Positions 19,417-31,386 of a stretch of 64,000 nt of DNA are shown in pieces. The stretch's first letter is position 1. Every line of letters starts with the position of its first letter. Under the pieces are notes generated by a model. It was not told where the DNA came from and ran no database searches. It saw nothing but the letters and a program-made list of their open reading frames with translations. The position numbers were made by a program, and so were the translations under genes. Source of the stretch: Calendula officinalis (Eukaryota; Streptophyta; Magnoliopsida; Asterales; Asteraceae); contig OY970820.1 in the NCBI GenBank assembly GCA_963853835.1, forward strand, positions 80,472,909 to 80,536,908, given 5' to 3'.

Positions 19417-20552
19417 CTACGCACCATGCGACTGATCGAACCATGGGATCGACCTCCTAGTATACTTGATTCGAACCATGACTGACCAAGAACATGAGCT
19501 TGTTCTTGATCGGTTAAAACCAACTAGCTTATTTAATCCCTAAATGTGGAACTGGCATTAAACCTAATCCTTAAACCCTAAAGGATTGGGATGTTGGAAA
19601 TCTAGATTAGGTTACCAAGAAAGGAACCTTGTACGAAGAACTCGAACACACACACATACTTGTGTGTGTTCGTCGACTACTACCAAGAACCCTAGGGTTC
19701 TTGGTTAAACTTCGAACAAGAGGAGAAGGAGGAAGAGTGTTCCATGAATCATACCTTAGGTTAATGCTTAAGATAAGTCCACTGATGATGAACACGACGA
19801 ACGATCCTCTAGGCGATCACTTGCAACGAACTTGGATCTTCAAGACTTGAAGAACACGAAGAACGAATGAAGAACACGAAGAACGAAGAACACCAAACTT
19901 GGTGTTCTTGGGGTGTTCGGCCGAATAGGAGGAAAGGGGCCAAGGGATTCAACTTCTAAGGTGTAACCTAATAAGTGATGCCTAAGCCCTCTATTTATAA
20001 TAGATGGACTTTCACTTAGGGCCCTTCTAGTTTAATTAAGATTAATATCTTAATTAAACTTATCCTTTTACACTTTCATCCCTTATAATTTAACTAGTTT
20101 ATTATTGTTGCACTTAACTATTAAATGTCTAGTATTAACACACTAATAATTCGGTACCCATATACACGAATTATTTACACTTGTATTTATACTTTTAACT
20201 GTTAATTATATAATAACCTTTATATAATTTACACAATAATATTATCCAGTTACTATATGATTTAATAGCTTTAAATCATATCATGGATAACCTTTAATTA
20301 ACACATTGTATATTTACCCAACTAGTAAATGTACAACTACTTGTATTAATTAGTTAGTTAAACTAATCTAGCAATAAGTTAAACTTAACTTAATACTTAA
20401 CTGATTCATAATGACTATTATGAACCATTCCTCTTCGCAGTATCATTGCATAACTTGCTCGTATTACATGCACTCACCGGTGTGACCCTTAGGTGTTTCG
20501 TAGGCATGGATGTATCATCATAGGTTGACTAACTGTGCACATAATTCCTTCA
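19417..20552 (-). repeat. 5' LTR of Angela-like element 2
   Basis: Nearly the same sequence as 11439-12579; the right terminus on the minus strand is TGAAGGAATTATGTGC. The left edge starts abruptly at CTACGCACC, having lost about 13 terminal bases and the primer-binding site to a junction with leader sequence (GGTTTGGGCACTTCC). Confidence 0.85.
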
Positions 20553-20557
20553 GGTAT

Positions 20558-21826
20558 TAGGATTATCAACAGCTTCTTGGGCACCAATGACAAAAGCTCT
20601 GCCACGTGCAGCTTGACGATCGTTTTTATTGTTGCCATTACGATTGTTGTTGCAGTTGTTGTTGTTGTTTTTGTTGTTGCGATTATCATCACGGTTACGG
20701 TCGAGCTTAGGACAACGATTACGATAGTGGCTAGGATCACCACACTCGAAACACAGAGGACTCTTTGGGAGGACGTTAGACTTGCAGTCGCGATAAGTAT
20801 GACCAAAACGATCACACTTGAAACACTTCGCACAATTACCATCATGATGCCAATTGCATATGCTACACTTGGGTTTGTTGCCACCATACTGCTTGTACTG
20901 CTGGTTCGACTGGTTGTTCTGGTTGTCACGATTATTCTGATTTGTTGCAGCATAATTCTTTGTCTTTCGATACTTGTTTCCCTGATGATCTTGCTGATTG
21001 TTGTAGGAACGCTTACCATTGTCGTTTCTTGACGATTCAGAAGCTTTAGAGTTGCTAGCCACCACAACTTTCTCTTTGAACGAACCACTCCTTAGAGCAT
21101 CATAAGTTAGCCGCGTATCTCGGTTGACAGCATCTTCGAATGTCGAAGGTTCAGAAGCAATGGCATGAGTACGAATGAGATTATGAAGACCTTGGAGATA
21201 TCTCTCAATTCGCTTAAATTCAGGGGAAACCATATGAGGGACAAGACGAGTTAGTTCTTGGAACTTAGTGGTGTATGTCGTAATATCAGATCCTTCCATG
21301 GATAGATTCCATAGATCAATTTCCACTTTTTCTAGCTCCCTTCTTGGAAAAAATTTGTTAGTCAGCTAGGTTTTGAACGTATCCCAGGTCATAGCATCAG
21401 CAGCAGCACGACCTAAGAGTTGCACTTGCGAATTCCACCACGATAAAGCTTTCTTGGATAGGGTACTTGCAGCAAATTTCACCATGTTATCAGGAGCACA
21501 ATTGATGATACTGAAGATCGATTCCACCTTCTCAGTCCAGTGGATGATAGCAATAGCTCCTTCAGTTCCAGAATACGTCGGAGGATGACAAGTAGTGAAG
21601 GTCTTAAACGAACAACCTTGATGATTAGCATTGGGATCTAAAATTAGAAAGAAAAGAAATAAGATGAAATAGATTAAGAAATAAAAATTCGCAATCGCGA
21701 GAAATCTTCATATGGAGACTTGTTAATACGATTGTTGTTGTTGCTCACTCCACGAGCTTGTGCAAGAGCTTCAGCGATGCGACGTTCCACCATTTGTTCC
21801 ACAGTTTCACCACTTCCTCGAGCCAT
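20558..21826 (-). pseudogene. Gag of gypsy D (Tekay-like)
   Basis: ATG at 21826 starts MARGSGETVEQMVERRIAEA, typical of this Gag family. The frame stops at TAA 21676-21674, and coding resumes after a pyrimidine-rich AG near 21640 with DPNANHQGCSFKTF, so either an intron or a lesion lies between. The capsid block follows (YSGTEGAIAIIHWTEKVES, LSWWNSQVQLLG), broken by TAG at 21368-21366. From 21326 the frame is open: WNLSMEGSDITTYTTKFQEL, a basic Asn/Gln-rich stretch and three cysteine motifs (CSICNWHHDGNC, CFKCDRFGHTYRDC, CFECGDPSHYRNRC). It ends at the element 2 insertion; its next residues are at 16221. Confidence 0.82.
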
Positions 21827-21944
21827 AACGAATTACTGATAATTTGGCAAATGAGTTTATGTTAAGCAAAGGAAAATATTCAATCAGTACATATACATAA
21901 TGAAATCATGAAGTAGTGGTATTATTATAATAAATAGTAGTCGT

Positions 21945-22033
21945 AGTAGTAGACATAGAAGTAGGCGTAATAATAGACGTAGTAGTAGACGTAGAAGTAG
22001 GCATAATAATAGACGTAGTAGTAGACGTAGAAG
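21945..22033. repeat. 36-bp tandem repeat, about 2.5 copies
   Basis: Units at 21945-21980, 21981-22016 and a partial at 22017-22033. The unit contains AGTAGTAGACGTAGAAGTAGG. It sits in the untranslated leader of gypsy D, between the upstream ORF and gag. Confidence 0.85.
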
Positions 22034-22232
22034 AAATAATAGTTTAAATAAAAAGTTACTATATATAGAAAGAAAAGAAAACTTTTATAATACTAAAATA
22101 AGACTTTTATTAATAGTTTCCTAATAAGTTTTGACATATATGACACATCCCGCCATACTAGGTAAAATAAAAACCTAATAATATAAAAGCTAAGTTTTGA
22201 AAAATATAAGAAAACATAGTGTTGACGATAAT

Positions 22233-22586
22233 CTAATCAGACGATGGATCATCTTCTTCCGGTTCTAATTCTTCTTCTGGTTCTGAGTCTGATTCTGGTT
22301 CTGGCGCTGGTTTTCGTCGACGTCTCAATGCAACAAAGAATTCGCCATCTTGCTCTCGACGATACAAATAAGGGCGCTCTCCTGGTTTAAGATCAGGAGG
22401 TCCATCGAGATACACTGGGACATGAGGTTGATTGGGATGAATCCAATCTGACGAGGGTATAGGAACGAACTTTCGCCAAGGTCTTGGCGATGAAGGAGGC
22501 GTAGCACGTCTTCTAGACGTAGCGATACTCTGATCACTGTCATACTCTGAGTCAGACGAAACATCGATAACACTAGGAGGCAACAT
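22233..22586 (-). CDS. Small acidic ORF upstream of gag in gypsy D, unknown
   Basis: 117 residues from ATG 22586. The N-terminus is Ser/Asp-rich (VIDVSSDSEYDSDQS). The middle is proline-rich with arginines (RRRATPPSSPRPWRKF, then DWIHPNQPHVPVYLDGPPDL), followed by PYLYRREQDGEFFVALRRRR. The tail is an acidic Glu/Pro repeat. It lies between the primer-binding site (22853-22864) and gag (21826), where some Tat/Ogre gypsy elements keep an extra ORF, but Tekay elements usually do not. No known domain is recognised. It may be a real accessory ORF or a chance frame; the strongly patterned composition favours coding. Confidence 0.45.
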   Translation of the reverse strand: MLPPSVIDVSSDSEYDSDQSIATSRRRATPPSSPRPWRKFVPIPSSDWIHPNQPHVPVYLDGPPDLKPGERPYLYRREQDGEFFVALRRRRKPAPEPESDSEPEEELEPEEDDPSSD

Positions 22587-22852
22587 ATGGGACGACGTCT
22601 AATATAATTTGCACACAAGATGAAGGTGTTATTAGGCAAATCATACTAGATCAAACTAACTAATTTCTACTAATAGAAATCAACTAAGGGCTTGCTAATA
22701 CACCTAAGGCAATACTAAAAGCGCAAAGAATGTGAGAATCAGCGTGCCATGAACTTTTGTTTTGAAATAAGTTTTGGTTTTTAAAAGTTTTGTTTTTGTC
22801 CAAAAATCTTTTAGAAGTTATAGACTAGACTTTCTAGTTCACTATAACCATT

Positions 22853-22864
22853 GCTCTGATACCA
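22853..22864 (-). other. Primer-binding site of gypsy D
   Basis: Minus strand TGGTATCAGAGC, complementary to initiator tRNA-Met, two bases from the LTR edge at 22867. Confidence 0.85.
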
Positions 22865-22866
22865 AT

Positions 22867-24439
22867 CAGTCACACTCTGCCAAAAGTGAGTTTTACCTCA
22901 CTAAATGTTTTGCGGAAGAATGGAGGTGTAACGTTCATGTTATTAAAGCAAGTGGAATAGTAATCAAACAACCACGCAATAAAGTCTAAAATAAGTTTCA
23001 TTGCTAAAAATAGAAATTTCTAAAAATAGAAAGTTTCCTAAAATAGTAAGTTTTGAAATGAAAAGATTGTTTGAAAACTAAAATGCAAAGATAGTTCATG
23101 GCCAGAAGACAATCGCTGCTCACATCCCCATTGCTCACTAGGTCTCTAGATTACCTGAAAAACATAACTTAAAAGGTCAACTAAATTGTTGAGTGAACCC
23201 ACAGGGTTAAGATAAAATGTATGAAAAATGGTTTTGTTTGCTACCAATGAGTAATATAAAAATGATTTACAACTGTAGAAAAGTAATGTAATTGTATAAA
23301 AAGTTGATAAACCAAAGTGAAATGTAAAGGAATTGTAGATGAACTACAACTCAATGTTTGATAAGAAAATGTTTATTTGTAAACAGTTTATCACGAGTTT
23401 TGGCATATAAGACTGTTAATCCAAATAGGTAGCTACTCCCTTTGAGGTATTATACCCATCCCCCTAAGTTCACAATCAAAACTGCAACTCCCATGTGTGT
23501 GTTATAAGGTCATGGATATAAACGTTCCCGAAGTGTCTTGGATAAACCAAGTAGTGATTAATGAATGTGGGAGGCTGAGTATTGGCCGATAGTACTATAC
23601 GTATATCCAGGGTGTAGTTATTCTACTTTATGAAGGCTGAACTTAGTACGGTATAATGAATTGTTTGTAATGCCATAATGAAAATGAAATGTAATACAGT
23701 CAAAGTATAAAACAGTAAATGTAGCATGTTATGTTTTTCACCCATAAGTTACAAAACACTAAAAGAGTAAAAGGGGATGTGGACTCACTTGATGCTTAGC
23801 TTAGAACACAAAACTTCACTGATGGATCCTTAGAGATTCCTAGCGCCTAAAGCACAAGGTTCCTAATTAGTCTAAGCTATCACGCATAGGCGATCTATAA
23901 TGGTATTGTTTGAGTAATGATATTGTTTGTATTGATTGTTTGATTGTGAAAAGAGCTTTGGTTTACCGAAAACATTTTATGTTTACGCAACTTTGTAACG
24001 ATGTTGGGTTATGGGCGTATTGGGCCTAGATTTGGGCTAACGGGCCGGCACTTGGGCCAAGGCCCACCTTATTGGGCTTATTGGGCTTGGTTGGATCAAA
24101 TGGGCCGAAATGAAATGAAATGGGCTAATGGGCCACGGTATGGGCCAATTAGGCTTCTTAATGGGCTATGGCCCAATGGATAATGGGCCATGGGTTTGGG
24201 CCTGATTTGGACCGAATATGGGCTCGGCCCAAAGGGCTTTTGGGTCGGATTGGGCTCAAGTAAATGGGCTTGGCCCAATTAGGGTTTAAGAATAAAATGG
24301 GCCGGATTGGGTTAAATCGATTTGGGCCAAGTTCGGGCCTTGGCCCGATTCATTTACGGGTCAACTTTTGTCAAATGATGAGGTCTGAGTCAACTCTGTG
24401 GGTTACTGAGTCAACTCAGTTAGTTAGGGTTCAAGATCC
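22867..24439 (-). repeat. 5' LTR of gypsy D, inner portion
   Basis: Starts AGTCACACTCTGCCAAAAG (the terminal TG appears mutated), resembling the solo LTR start at 13047. It runs right until the Angela-like LTR at 24440 and is inferred to continue at 31722. Positions 24001-24345 hold a dense series of TGGGCC/GGCCCA words. Small plus and minus frames here are composed of those repeats and are not genes. Confidence 0.75.
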
Positions 24440-25550
24440 TGAAGGGTTTCATAACACTGATCAACCCATTGGGTCAACCACCTAGTACACTTGGTTCGAC
24501 CATACTGGTAAGAACATGATGGTGTTCTTGACCGGTTAAACCAAATAGCTAGTTCAATCCCTAATAGCGGAACTGAGATTAAACCTAATCCTTAAACCCT
24601 AAAGGATTATAGGAACTTCGAAATCAAACTAGATTAACAAGAAAGAAACCTTGTACGAAAAACTCGAACACACACAATGCGTGAGTGTGTTTGTCGAACA
24701 CTCACCAAGAACCCTATGGTTCTTGGTGTTTTCGTCCGATCGAACAAGAGGGAAGAGGGGAAAAGGGTTTCCCAAAACATACCTTAGTCTTGCTTAAATA
24801 AGTCCACTAATGATGAACAAGTCGAGCGACCTTCTAGTTGATCTAAGAAATGAACTTGTTCTTCGAAACTCGAAGAACACGAAAAACGAACGAAGAACAC
24901 GAAGAACACAAGCTTGTGTTCTTGTGGGGTTCAGCCGATCGAAGGGAACAAAGGGGGAAGGGAATTCGTGAGGTGCTACAAGGGGTTTTTAGGGTTACCC
25001 TATGTCTCTTATTTATAGTTAAATAAGTTGCGCTTAGAACCCTCTAGTTTAATTAAGATTAGATCTTTAATTAAACTTTCCTTTTACACTTCCATCCCTT
25101 ATAGTTTTACTAGTTATTATTGTCACACTTAATTATCAAATGCCTTAGTATTATACACTTATATATTTTGGTACCCATATACACGAAATATATATATACT
25201 TGTGTTTTATCCCTTTAACAATTAATTAGACAATAATATTATCCAATCACTATATGATTTAATAGCTTTAAATCATATCATAGATAATCTTTAATTAACA
25301 CATTGTAAATTTACTCAACTGATAAATGTACAAATACTTGTATTAATTAGTTAGTCAAACTATTCCAGTACTAAGTTAAACTTAACTTAATACTTAACTG
25401 ATTCATAATGACTATTATGAATCATTACTCTTCGTAGTATCATTGCATATCTTGCTCGTATTACATGCACTCACCGGTGTGACCCTTAAGTGTTTCGTAG
25501 GTTTGGATGTATCATCATAGGTTGACTAACTGTGCACAATAATTCCAACA
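24440..25550 (-). repeat. 3' LTR of Angela-like element 4
   Basis: 1111 bases, minus strand TGTTGGAATTATTGTGC ... GAAACCCTTCA. Directly right is AACTCCCACTTGTGC, whose complement is the AAGTGGGAG-type polypurine tract. This is the most complete LTR copy of the family, with both canonical ends. Confidence 0.88.
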
Positions 25551-27315
25551 AACTCCCACTTGTGCAAGTTCGTAACCTTTATCTTAATGACACGAGCTAC
25601 AGTGGCCTTCTAAATGGGCATGTAGGTAACCAACCCCATAAAAACAGCTTATGTAACCCATGTATAGTTTTTGAAAAAACTCTTTAATAGTGTCTCTTAG
25701 TAAAGAACACCCTTTCTCTACTTCTTGGGCAACGTTGTAGGTTCTTTCCTTGCAGCACGATATTTGTGATAACGAATACGAGCATGGTAAAAAATATCAA
25801 CTCCTGTATTCGAAATCATTTCATGACTTCTTGATTCAAACTGTTGTGATAAACGACAAAGAACAAATCAGTTCGTTTGGGCATGGCCATGCACTTACCG
25901 GTTTTCCTATCATGTCAAAGGACCCATAAATATCTCTCCTAAAAAGGAGGTGCAATTACCATCTTGTATGTTTCGATTCAAAAATACAAATTCCTCTGTA
26001 CCCAGTAAGGCCTCGTATGACAACCATATTTCAGGCTTGTCTAAGACGAACCAAAGTACATTAGTCAATGTATTCCAAACCAAATACCTCAGGCTTAAGG
26101 ACAATCCTCGTGAACAATACTTTTGAATGTTTCAACCACGAAGTATTGTCACGGTGGTCAATCCAATATTCTTTGAGCTCCAACAGAATATCACCGATAT
26201 TTGGTCCACAACAAACTTGTTGCAGCTATCTTCGAGTAAACTCGAATCTCCACCAAACACCGCGATGACGTTAAAGTGCCATCAAGGTCCCCACCAAGAC
26301 GAGTAGTCACAGATTATATCTTTTGAATAAATAAACTTTTATTCATGGATATTGTAAAACATACAAAGTGTTGAATAACAATGATAATAACTCATGTATT
26401 ATTCCTCACTGGACATACATATAGAATTATTACTGCATCATTACTTATTCCTTTCGTTCATGTTGATTACTTAATGACTTTTACAATTTTACTTGTAAGT
26501 TTATCACTAAACTAGTCATTTCTATTAAACTAAAGACATGAGACAAGTGTTAGATAAACACTATTACTTTTGTCTTTGCTAGATTTTGTTCTTGCAACAT
26601 TCTAGAACATATTCTAGTCTTTCCTTTTATGCAATTCCGTAAACGTAGAAGTATTGGAAATAACTCCTTAGTTTCTTGAATTCATAAAATTCACCTGGTA
26701 ACTAAAGCCTCTTTTAGTTACTTGATTTGTAGATATCTTGTTGCTAGTTAAAGAAATTTCCTTAAATGATTATGTTATCCACTGGAGTGTGAATAACCTA
26801 TTAGTAATGCAATAATTAATCACAAGACTTGTGATCACGCTATTAGGTTTGCAATAGTCTAATTAACGACCATTTATTATTTGTCTTAACTCTTTGGCTA
26901 ACGACTTGGTAAAACCTTGTTGTTAGTATCCTACTAACTTACTATATTCATTAATACCTCTAATGAATACATTAGTCATAGATCCAATAAATTTATGGAA
27001 TTTAAGCATCACTTAAACTATTACTTTGACCTAGTCAAAACCTTATAGTTTAATCTTTTAAGAATTCATCAATTAAAATCATTCATTGGATTTGCGAATA
27101 TCCAACATTCCTTTTAAGGGAATCATGACTTTCATTGATCAACGTATCTAACAAGTATAAGAAACTTGAAACGATACTTCCAATTCTTAAATATATTAGT
27201 TTCTTTTAATAACTTCATTTGATGCCAAAGTCATTTCTTGGATTTCTCAAATATCCATTATTCCTATTAGGGAATTATGACTTGATCAAATATTGTATTT
27301 AATACAAGTACAAAA
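25551..27315 (-). other. Polypurine tract and non-coding internal region of Angela-like element 4
   Basis: After the polypurine tract (25551-25562) I see no coding frame. From about 26698 the sequence parallels 17003-17628 of element 2 (GTAACTAAAGCC, then TTAGTTACTTGATTTGTAG), including the first two tandem units. Positions 25563-26697 have no counterpart in element 2, which lost that part. Confidence 0.7.
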
Positions 27316-29510
27316 TGTAACACCTCAATTTTCGAAACACTTTTTAAAACATATTTTTAAATAAAAATTATACAAATCCAATACTCCCATAATACGATTT
27401 AACAAAAACCATCAAAAGTTTATCAGAGTATTAAAACCGGTGTTACATTACAATATCATAACCATAGGATAAACGGGATCTACCTACGAGCTCCCGAGCT
27501 AAACAACACTAGGACACTTCTATCGCGACCTTCTAATCCATCGATCTCGAACCTTAGTACATAGCCAAAAACAAAGTAGTACGTGAGACAAAATAGTCTC
27601 ATGAGATACATGGGTTTTCGACCCATTCTCAAATATAATAAAAGGCATTACTATTCATTTCTTTTCTTTATTCACTTATTAATTATTATCTTATATTCTT
27701 ACCGCTTATTTGTATTTACTAGTAAGCTAACCGTAAGCTTACCCATCACGTAGTCACATACTTGTAAGCTATTCACAGCTTACTAAATCTTTAACACATA
27801 CGCTACGGACCACTCCGAAGCAAACTCCCCTGATGTGGGTTAACTAGGTAAACTCCCCCATTTCCGGGTTAACTGAAACTCCCCCGATTTCCGGGTTAAC
27901 TAAAACTCCCCCGATTTCTGGGTTGGCTATTTCTCGACAGTCTACTCTTGCGCAGGGTGGTACCTCCCCAAGTAGGTGTCACTAACTCCCCCAACTTGCG
28001 TGGGTTAACTATGATCCGGATCCTTTTCTCAACACATATTGAAATCATCAAATACGGGTCTATGCCCCAAAAATACATGCTCAAACATAAATTAGAATAC
28101 ATCTATTCTAAATATCATATTATTCTCATTCCTTATTAAATTTCAATATTGACTTTACCAAGTCCTTTATTATGTAAGACATATTCATCATTTATCAATA
28201 TCATATTACTTTAACTACTCTTTGACTAGAATACAAATCTAATTCTAGTCACTTTATATTTATTCTCTTAGCAGTTCAATCACTACTTTTATCAGTACTT
28301 GATACTTGAAAAACATTGTTGTTAGCTTAACTAATACATATTATTAATAAGCCAAATATCATACTTTCTCAATCATTACTCTTAGTAAAAAATCATATTA
28401 GTAAAGAATTATTAATTACTTTTCATTATCAAAATCTCTTTCAAAAATCATTAGTCATTTAGACATACTTAAATAGTCTATTACTTGCATGCTCTTACTT
28501 TTTTAATCATATCTTTATTAAAAACATTTGTTAATAAAGACTCATAAAACATCATAGTTTTCAAAATCATTTGCTATGTACTCAGTAAAAGTATCATGTA
28601 CTCACCTTAGCCAAGCTAACTCCAAATCGTGTCTAATAACACGAATCCTTGATTTCCAACTTGTGAAATGTCACCAATCTTTAGGTCTTCTTGACCTACC
28701 ATCAATATTACTACAATAACTAGTTATTATCCATAACTAATCACTAATCAACCCATATTAACATTCCCAACCACCAAGTTCACCCAACTTGGTGGAATCT
28801 TAAACCCTAGTTCAAGATTTCCATCAACAAACCCAAATCCAACTTGTACACATCGATTACAAACTCACAATGAGTGTTCTACACCCATGATTAGTCATCT
28901 TCCCCAAAGATATCATGGTTGGTTCCCCAACCACCATTTTCACCCAGATCAAGCTTACAATCAAGGTAGATGAGCAAAATAGACAAGAATCCTTACCCTT
29001 GATGATTCAATCTTTCAAGATGGTGAGGATCTGAGCTCTTGAGCTCCAAAATCGCCCAAGATTGCTCTCAAATCGGCTGCACTATGTGTGGGGTTGAAGG
29101 TGAAATGAAACCCTAGCCTACACACAAGTTTATATACTCCAGACGCTCCTCGCGCCCCGCTCACGCCCACCTCGCGCCGCGAAGAGACGTGGGTCTGCCT
29201 GCTTAAAGCCGATCTTTTCAAGTTCTCGCGCCCCGCTCGCGCAGCGGCGCGAACCCTTCGCGTCTGATCTCTGAAGTTGCTGTTTGGACTCGCGCCTGCC
29301 TCGCGCCTTCCTCGCGCCGCGAGGGCTGTCTGGGTCAGTTTCTTGCCTTTTAAACTTGTTTCCATCCAAGTCTCGACCCATACTTGGTTATACCAAGTCC
29401 CAAACATCCAAACACTCGATAATACACAATGGAGACTCGATTAAATATTTTACCACCTTTATTCCTCAATATCTCCATTTTATTCATTAACCAATATTCC
29501 GGTCGTTACA
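27316..29510 (-). repeat. Solo LTR of a Ty3/gypsy element nested in Angela-like element 4
   Basis: 2195 bases, plus strand TGTAACACCTCAATTTTCG ... GGTCGTTACA, flanked by caaaa (27311-27315) and taaaa (29511-29515); element 2 has the uninterrupted site. A minus-strand TATATAAA at 29129-29136, followed by a leader-like stretch and a GGTAAGG donor-like site near 29000, gives the orientation. A GC-rich block with repeated CTCGCGCC lies at 29140-29340. The overlapping small ORFs there are products of that block, not genes. The start resembles the LTR at 61447 (TGTAACGCCC) when read on the minus strand. Confidence 0.8.
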
Positions 29511-30114
29511 TAAAAGACTTGCAACAATACCTTTTAATTCTTAAATACTTTAATATAGATCTATCTCTTAAGAGTTCATTTAATGTCTAAGTCATTTCTT
29601 GGATTATACGAATATCCAATCATTCCTATTAGGGAATTATGACTTCATTAAATTCTTTTATCACAAGTATTAAAGACTTGTAATAAAACTCTTTAAAAGT
29701 CTATCTTGATTATATCCAATATAATCATACTATATTAATACTAATACTTTAAAACTTACTATCATAAGTAACCATTACTTAAGATGTTTTAAATAAGTTC
29801 AATGTACCTTGAACTTTATGCTTTCCATAAAACTCTTAAATACTTTCATTAGAAAAACTTTCTAATTACTAGTGTCTAAGTAATTTGAGCTTCTAAGATA
29901 TTACAACAATCAAACAAATATAAACAATGAGATTATTATTAAGTCAATACTTGACTTTATAATCTAGTCACAAAACTTGACTAGTATAATCAACACACAT
30001 GCACACACAATATAATTCAACCATGGATTCAATGATGATAAGCTCAAAAACCGAAATTTATCATAAAATAAAAATTGTAATTTTGTTCAAAACAACTAAA
30101 AACCGAAAATTGTT
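29511..30114 (-). other. Non-coding spacer of Angela-like element 4, gag-proximal part
   Basis: Continues the second and third tandem units interrupted by the solo LTR (GAATATCCAATCATTCC at about 29608) and parallels 17629-18275 of element 2. No gene. Confidence 0.7.
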
Positions 30115-31159
30115 TTACTGAATCCATACGAAAAATACTGAATAAAAAAATGGTGCTCGTGGGATCCATCTCATGCCGGTCATCATCACTTTCCATTCCC
30201 TCCTGCAATAAACGATTGCAAAAGTTAGATTACTTGTAATGCACTTTACAAGTAACTTAAAGTAATTTAGAAGTTCAGTGGTGTTACCTGAAGAACTAGC
30301 AAGTCCTCCACCACCGGCAACCTTTGGACAATCTCTTTTCCAATGCCCAGCTTCACTACATTTGAAACACTGATTCTCGGTCCTCGCAGCGTTAGGCTTC
30401 GACTTCTTGACCTTTTGTTTGACACTTTTACCATTTGGCATTGCTTGGTTGGGATTGGTCTTACCCTTCCCACCATGCTTATTTCTCTTCTTCTTCCCAT
30501 TGCCAATGCCATTACCGATGATCAGAACATCTTTAGACTTTGATCCCAAACTCAACTCAGCTGTCTTGAGCATAGAATGTAGCTCAACAATGTATTTCTC
30601 CATATTATTCATGTTGTGGTTGACCACAAAACGCTTGTAGTCATTTTACAACGAATTGAGTATAGTGTGCGTTGCCATCTGCAACTGAATGGGGTGACCA
30701 AGTCTAGCAAGGTGATCCATGTGCCCTTTCATTTTCATGACATGGGCACTCACCAGTGTTCCTTTGATCATCTTGCATGAGTTGAAGGCTCGATTGATGT
30801 CAAACCTCTCAGTGCGAGCTTGATCTTGAAATGAATCCCTTAGTTGCTAGATCATCTCAAATGCAGGAACATCCATAAGTCCTTCTTGTAGCTCGGGACT
30901 CATAGTGGCGAGCATCAGGTAGCTCAAATCGAGTGCATCACTGACATGCTTATCATAAGCTTGCCTCGTTTCAGCTCGGGCATTTGCGGCAGGGACATTT
31001 GGTACTGCTCTCTCCGACATACCACTTTCTCTCATTCCTGAGCACAATATGAAGATTGCGCTCCCAATTGATAAAGTTTGACCCAGACAACTTGTCTTTT
31101 TCGAGGATCGAGCGAAGTGAGAGATTGTTGGTACTTGTCATTGTGGTTGTTGCTGTCAT
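30115..31159 (-). pseudogene. Decayed Gag of Angela-like element 4
   Basis: Starts MTATTTMTSTNNLSLRSILE at 31159 and retains LEKDKLSGSNFINWERNLHI, AYDKHVSDALDLSYLMLATM, the DINRAFNSCKM block and the zinc knuckle CFKCSEAGHWKRDC (about 30330-30371). It is broken by a frame change near 31018 (after KWYVGES), a stop near 30848 and another near 30649. It is closely similar to the Gag at 18276-19286, which lacks these lesions. Followed by spacer, not pol. Confidence 0.85.
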
Positions 31160-31386
31160 CTACAAATCAAACCCAGTTTAATTAGTAATCATCAATAAAC
31201 ATTCTCTAAAATATATTATAAACCCATAATTAATATTTTAGGCCTGGGATCCATATATCACATTTTCGACGCAAGGTTTGGGCACTTCCCGACGAGACAT
31301 GTTGTTTCTGGTAGGTAACATCCTTACCATCGTATCAAGACTTGACACGATTCCTAGGGGGCGTAGAATCTTTAGACTTATAACTT

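Larger units (their letters stand above)
16227..20552 (-). mobile_element. Angela-like copia element 2, gag-only (non-autonomous)
   Basis: Bounded by target duplications ggtat (16222-16226 and 20553-20557), which fall exactly at the gag-protease break of gypsy D. Minus-strand order: 5' LTR (20552-19417), short leader, gag (19286-18276), a repeat-rich non-coding spacer (18275-17007), 3' LTR (17006-16227). There is no trace of protease, integrase, reverse transcriptase or RNase H. The LTR inner edges (17006 and 19417) are truncated, and I find no primer-binding site or polypurine tract, so the copy is itself decayed. Confidence 0.85.

Noticed and set aside
20489..21088. 199-aa minus-strand and 165-aa plus-strand frames
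   Set aside because: Low-complexity Thr/Ile/Val shadows of the Asn/Gln-rich gypsy Gag.
21931..22035. 36-bp tandem repeat considered as a centromeric or CRISPR-like array
   Set aside because: Only about 2.5 contiguous units, no spacers, inside a retroelement leader.
24001..24485. Gly/Trp/Pro-rich frames in the TGGGCC array
   Set aside because: Direct translation of a DNA repeat, with no independent support.
29015..29407. Arg/Ala-rich minus-strand frames of 130 and 83 aa
   Set aside because: Produced by the CTCGCGCC block in the solo LTR.
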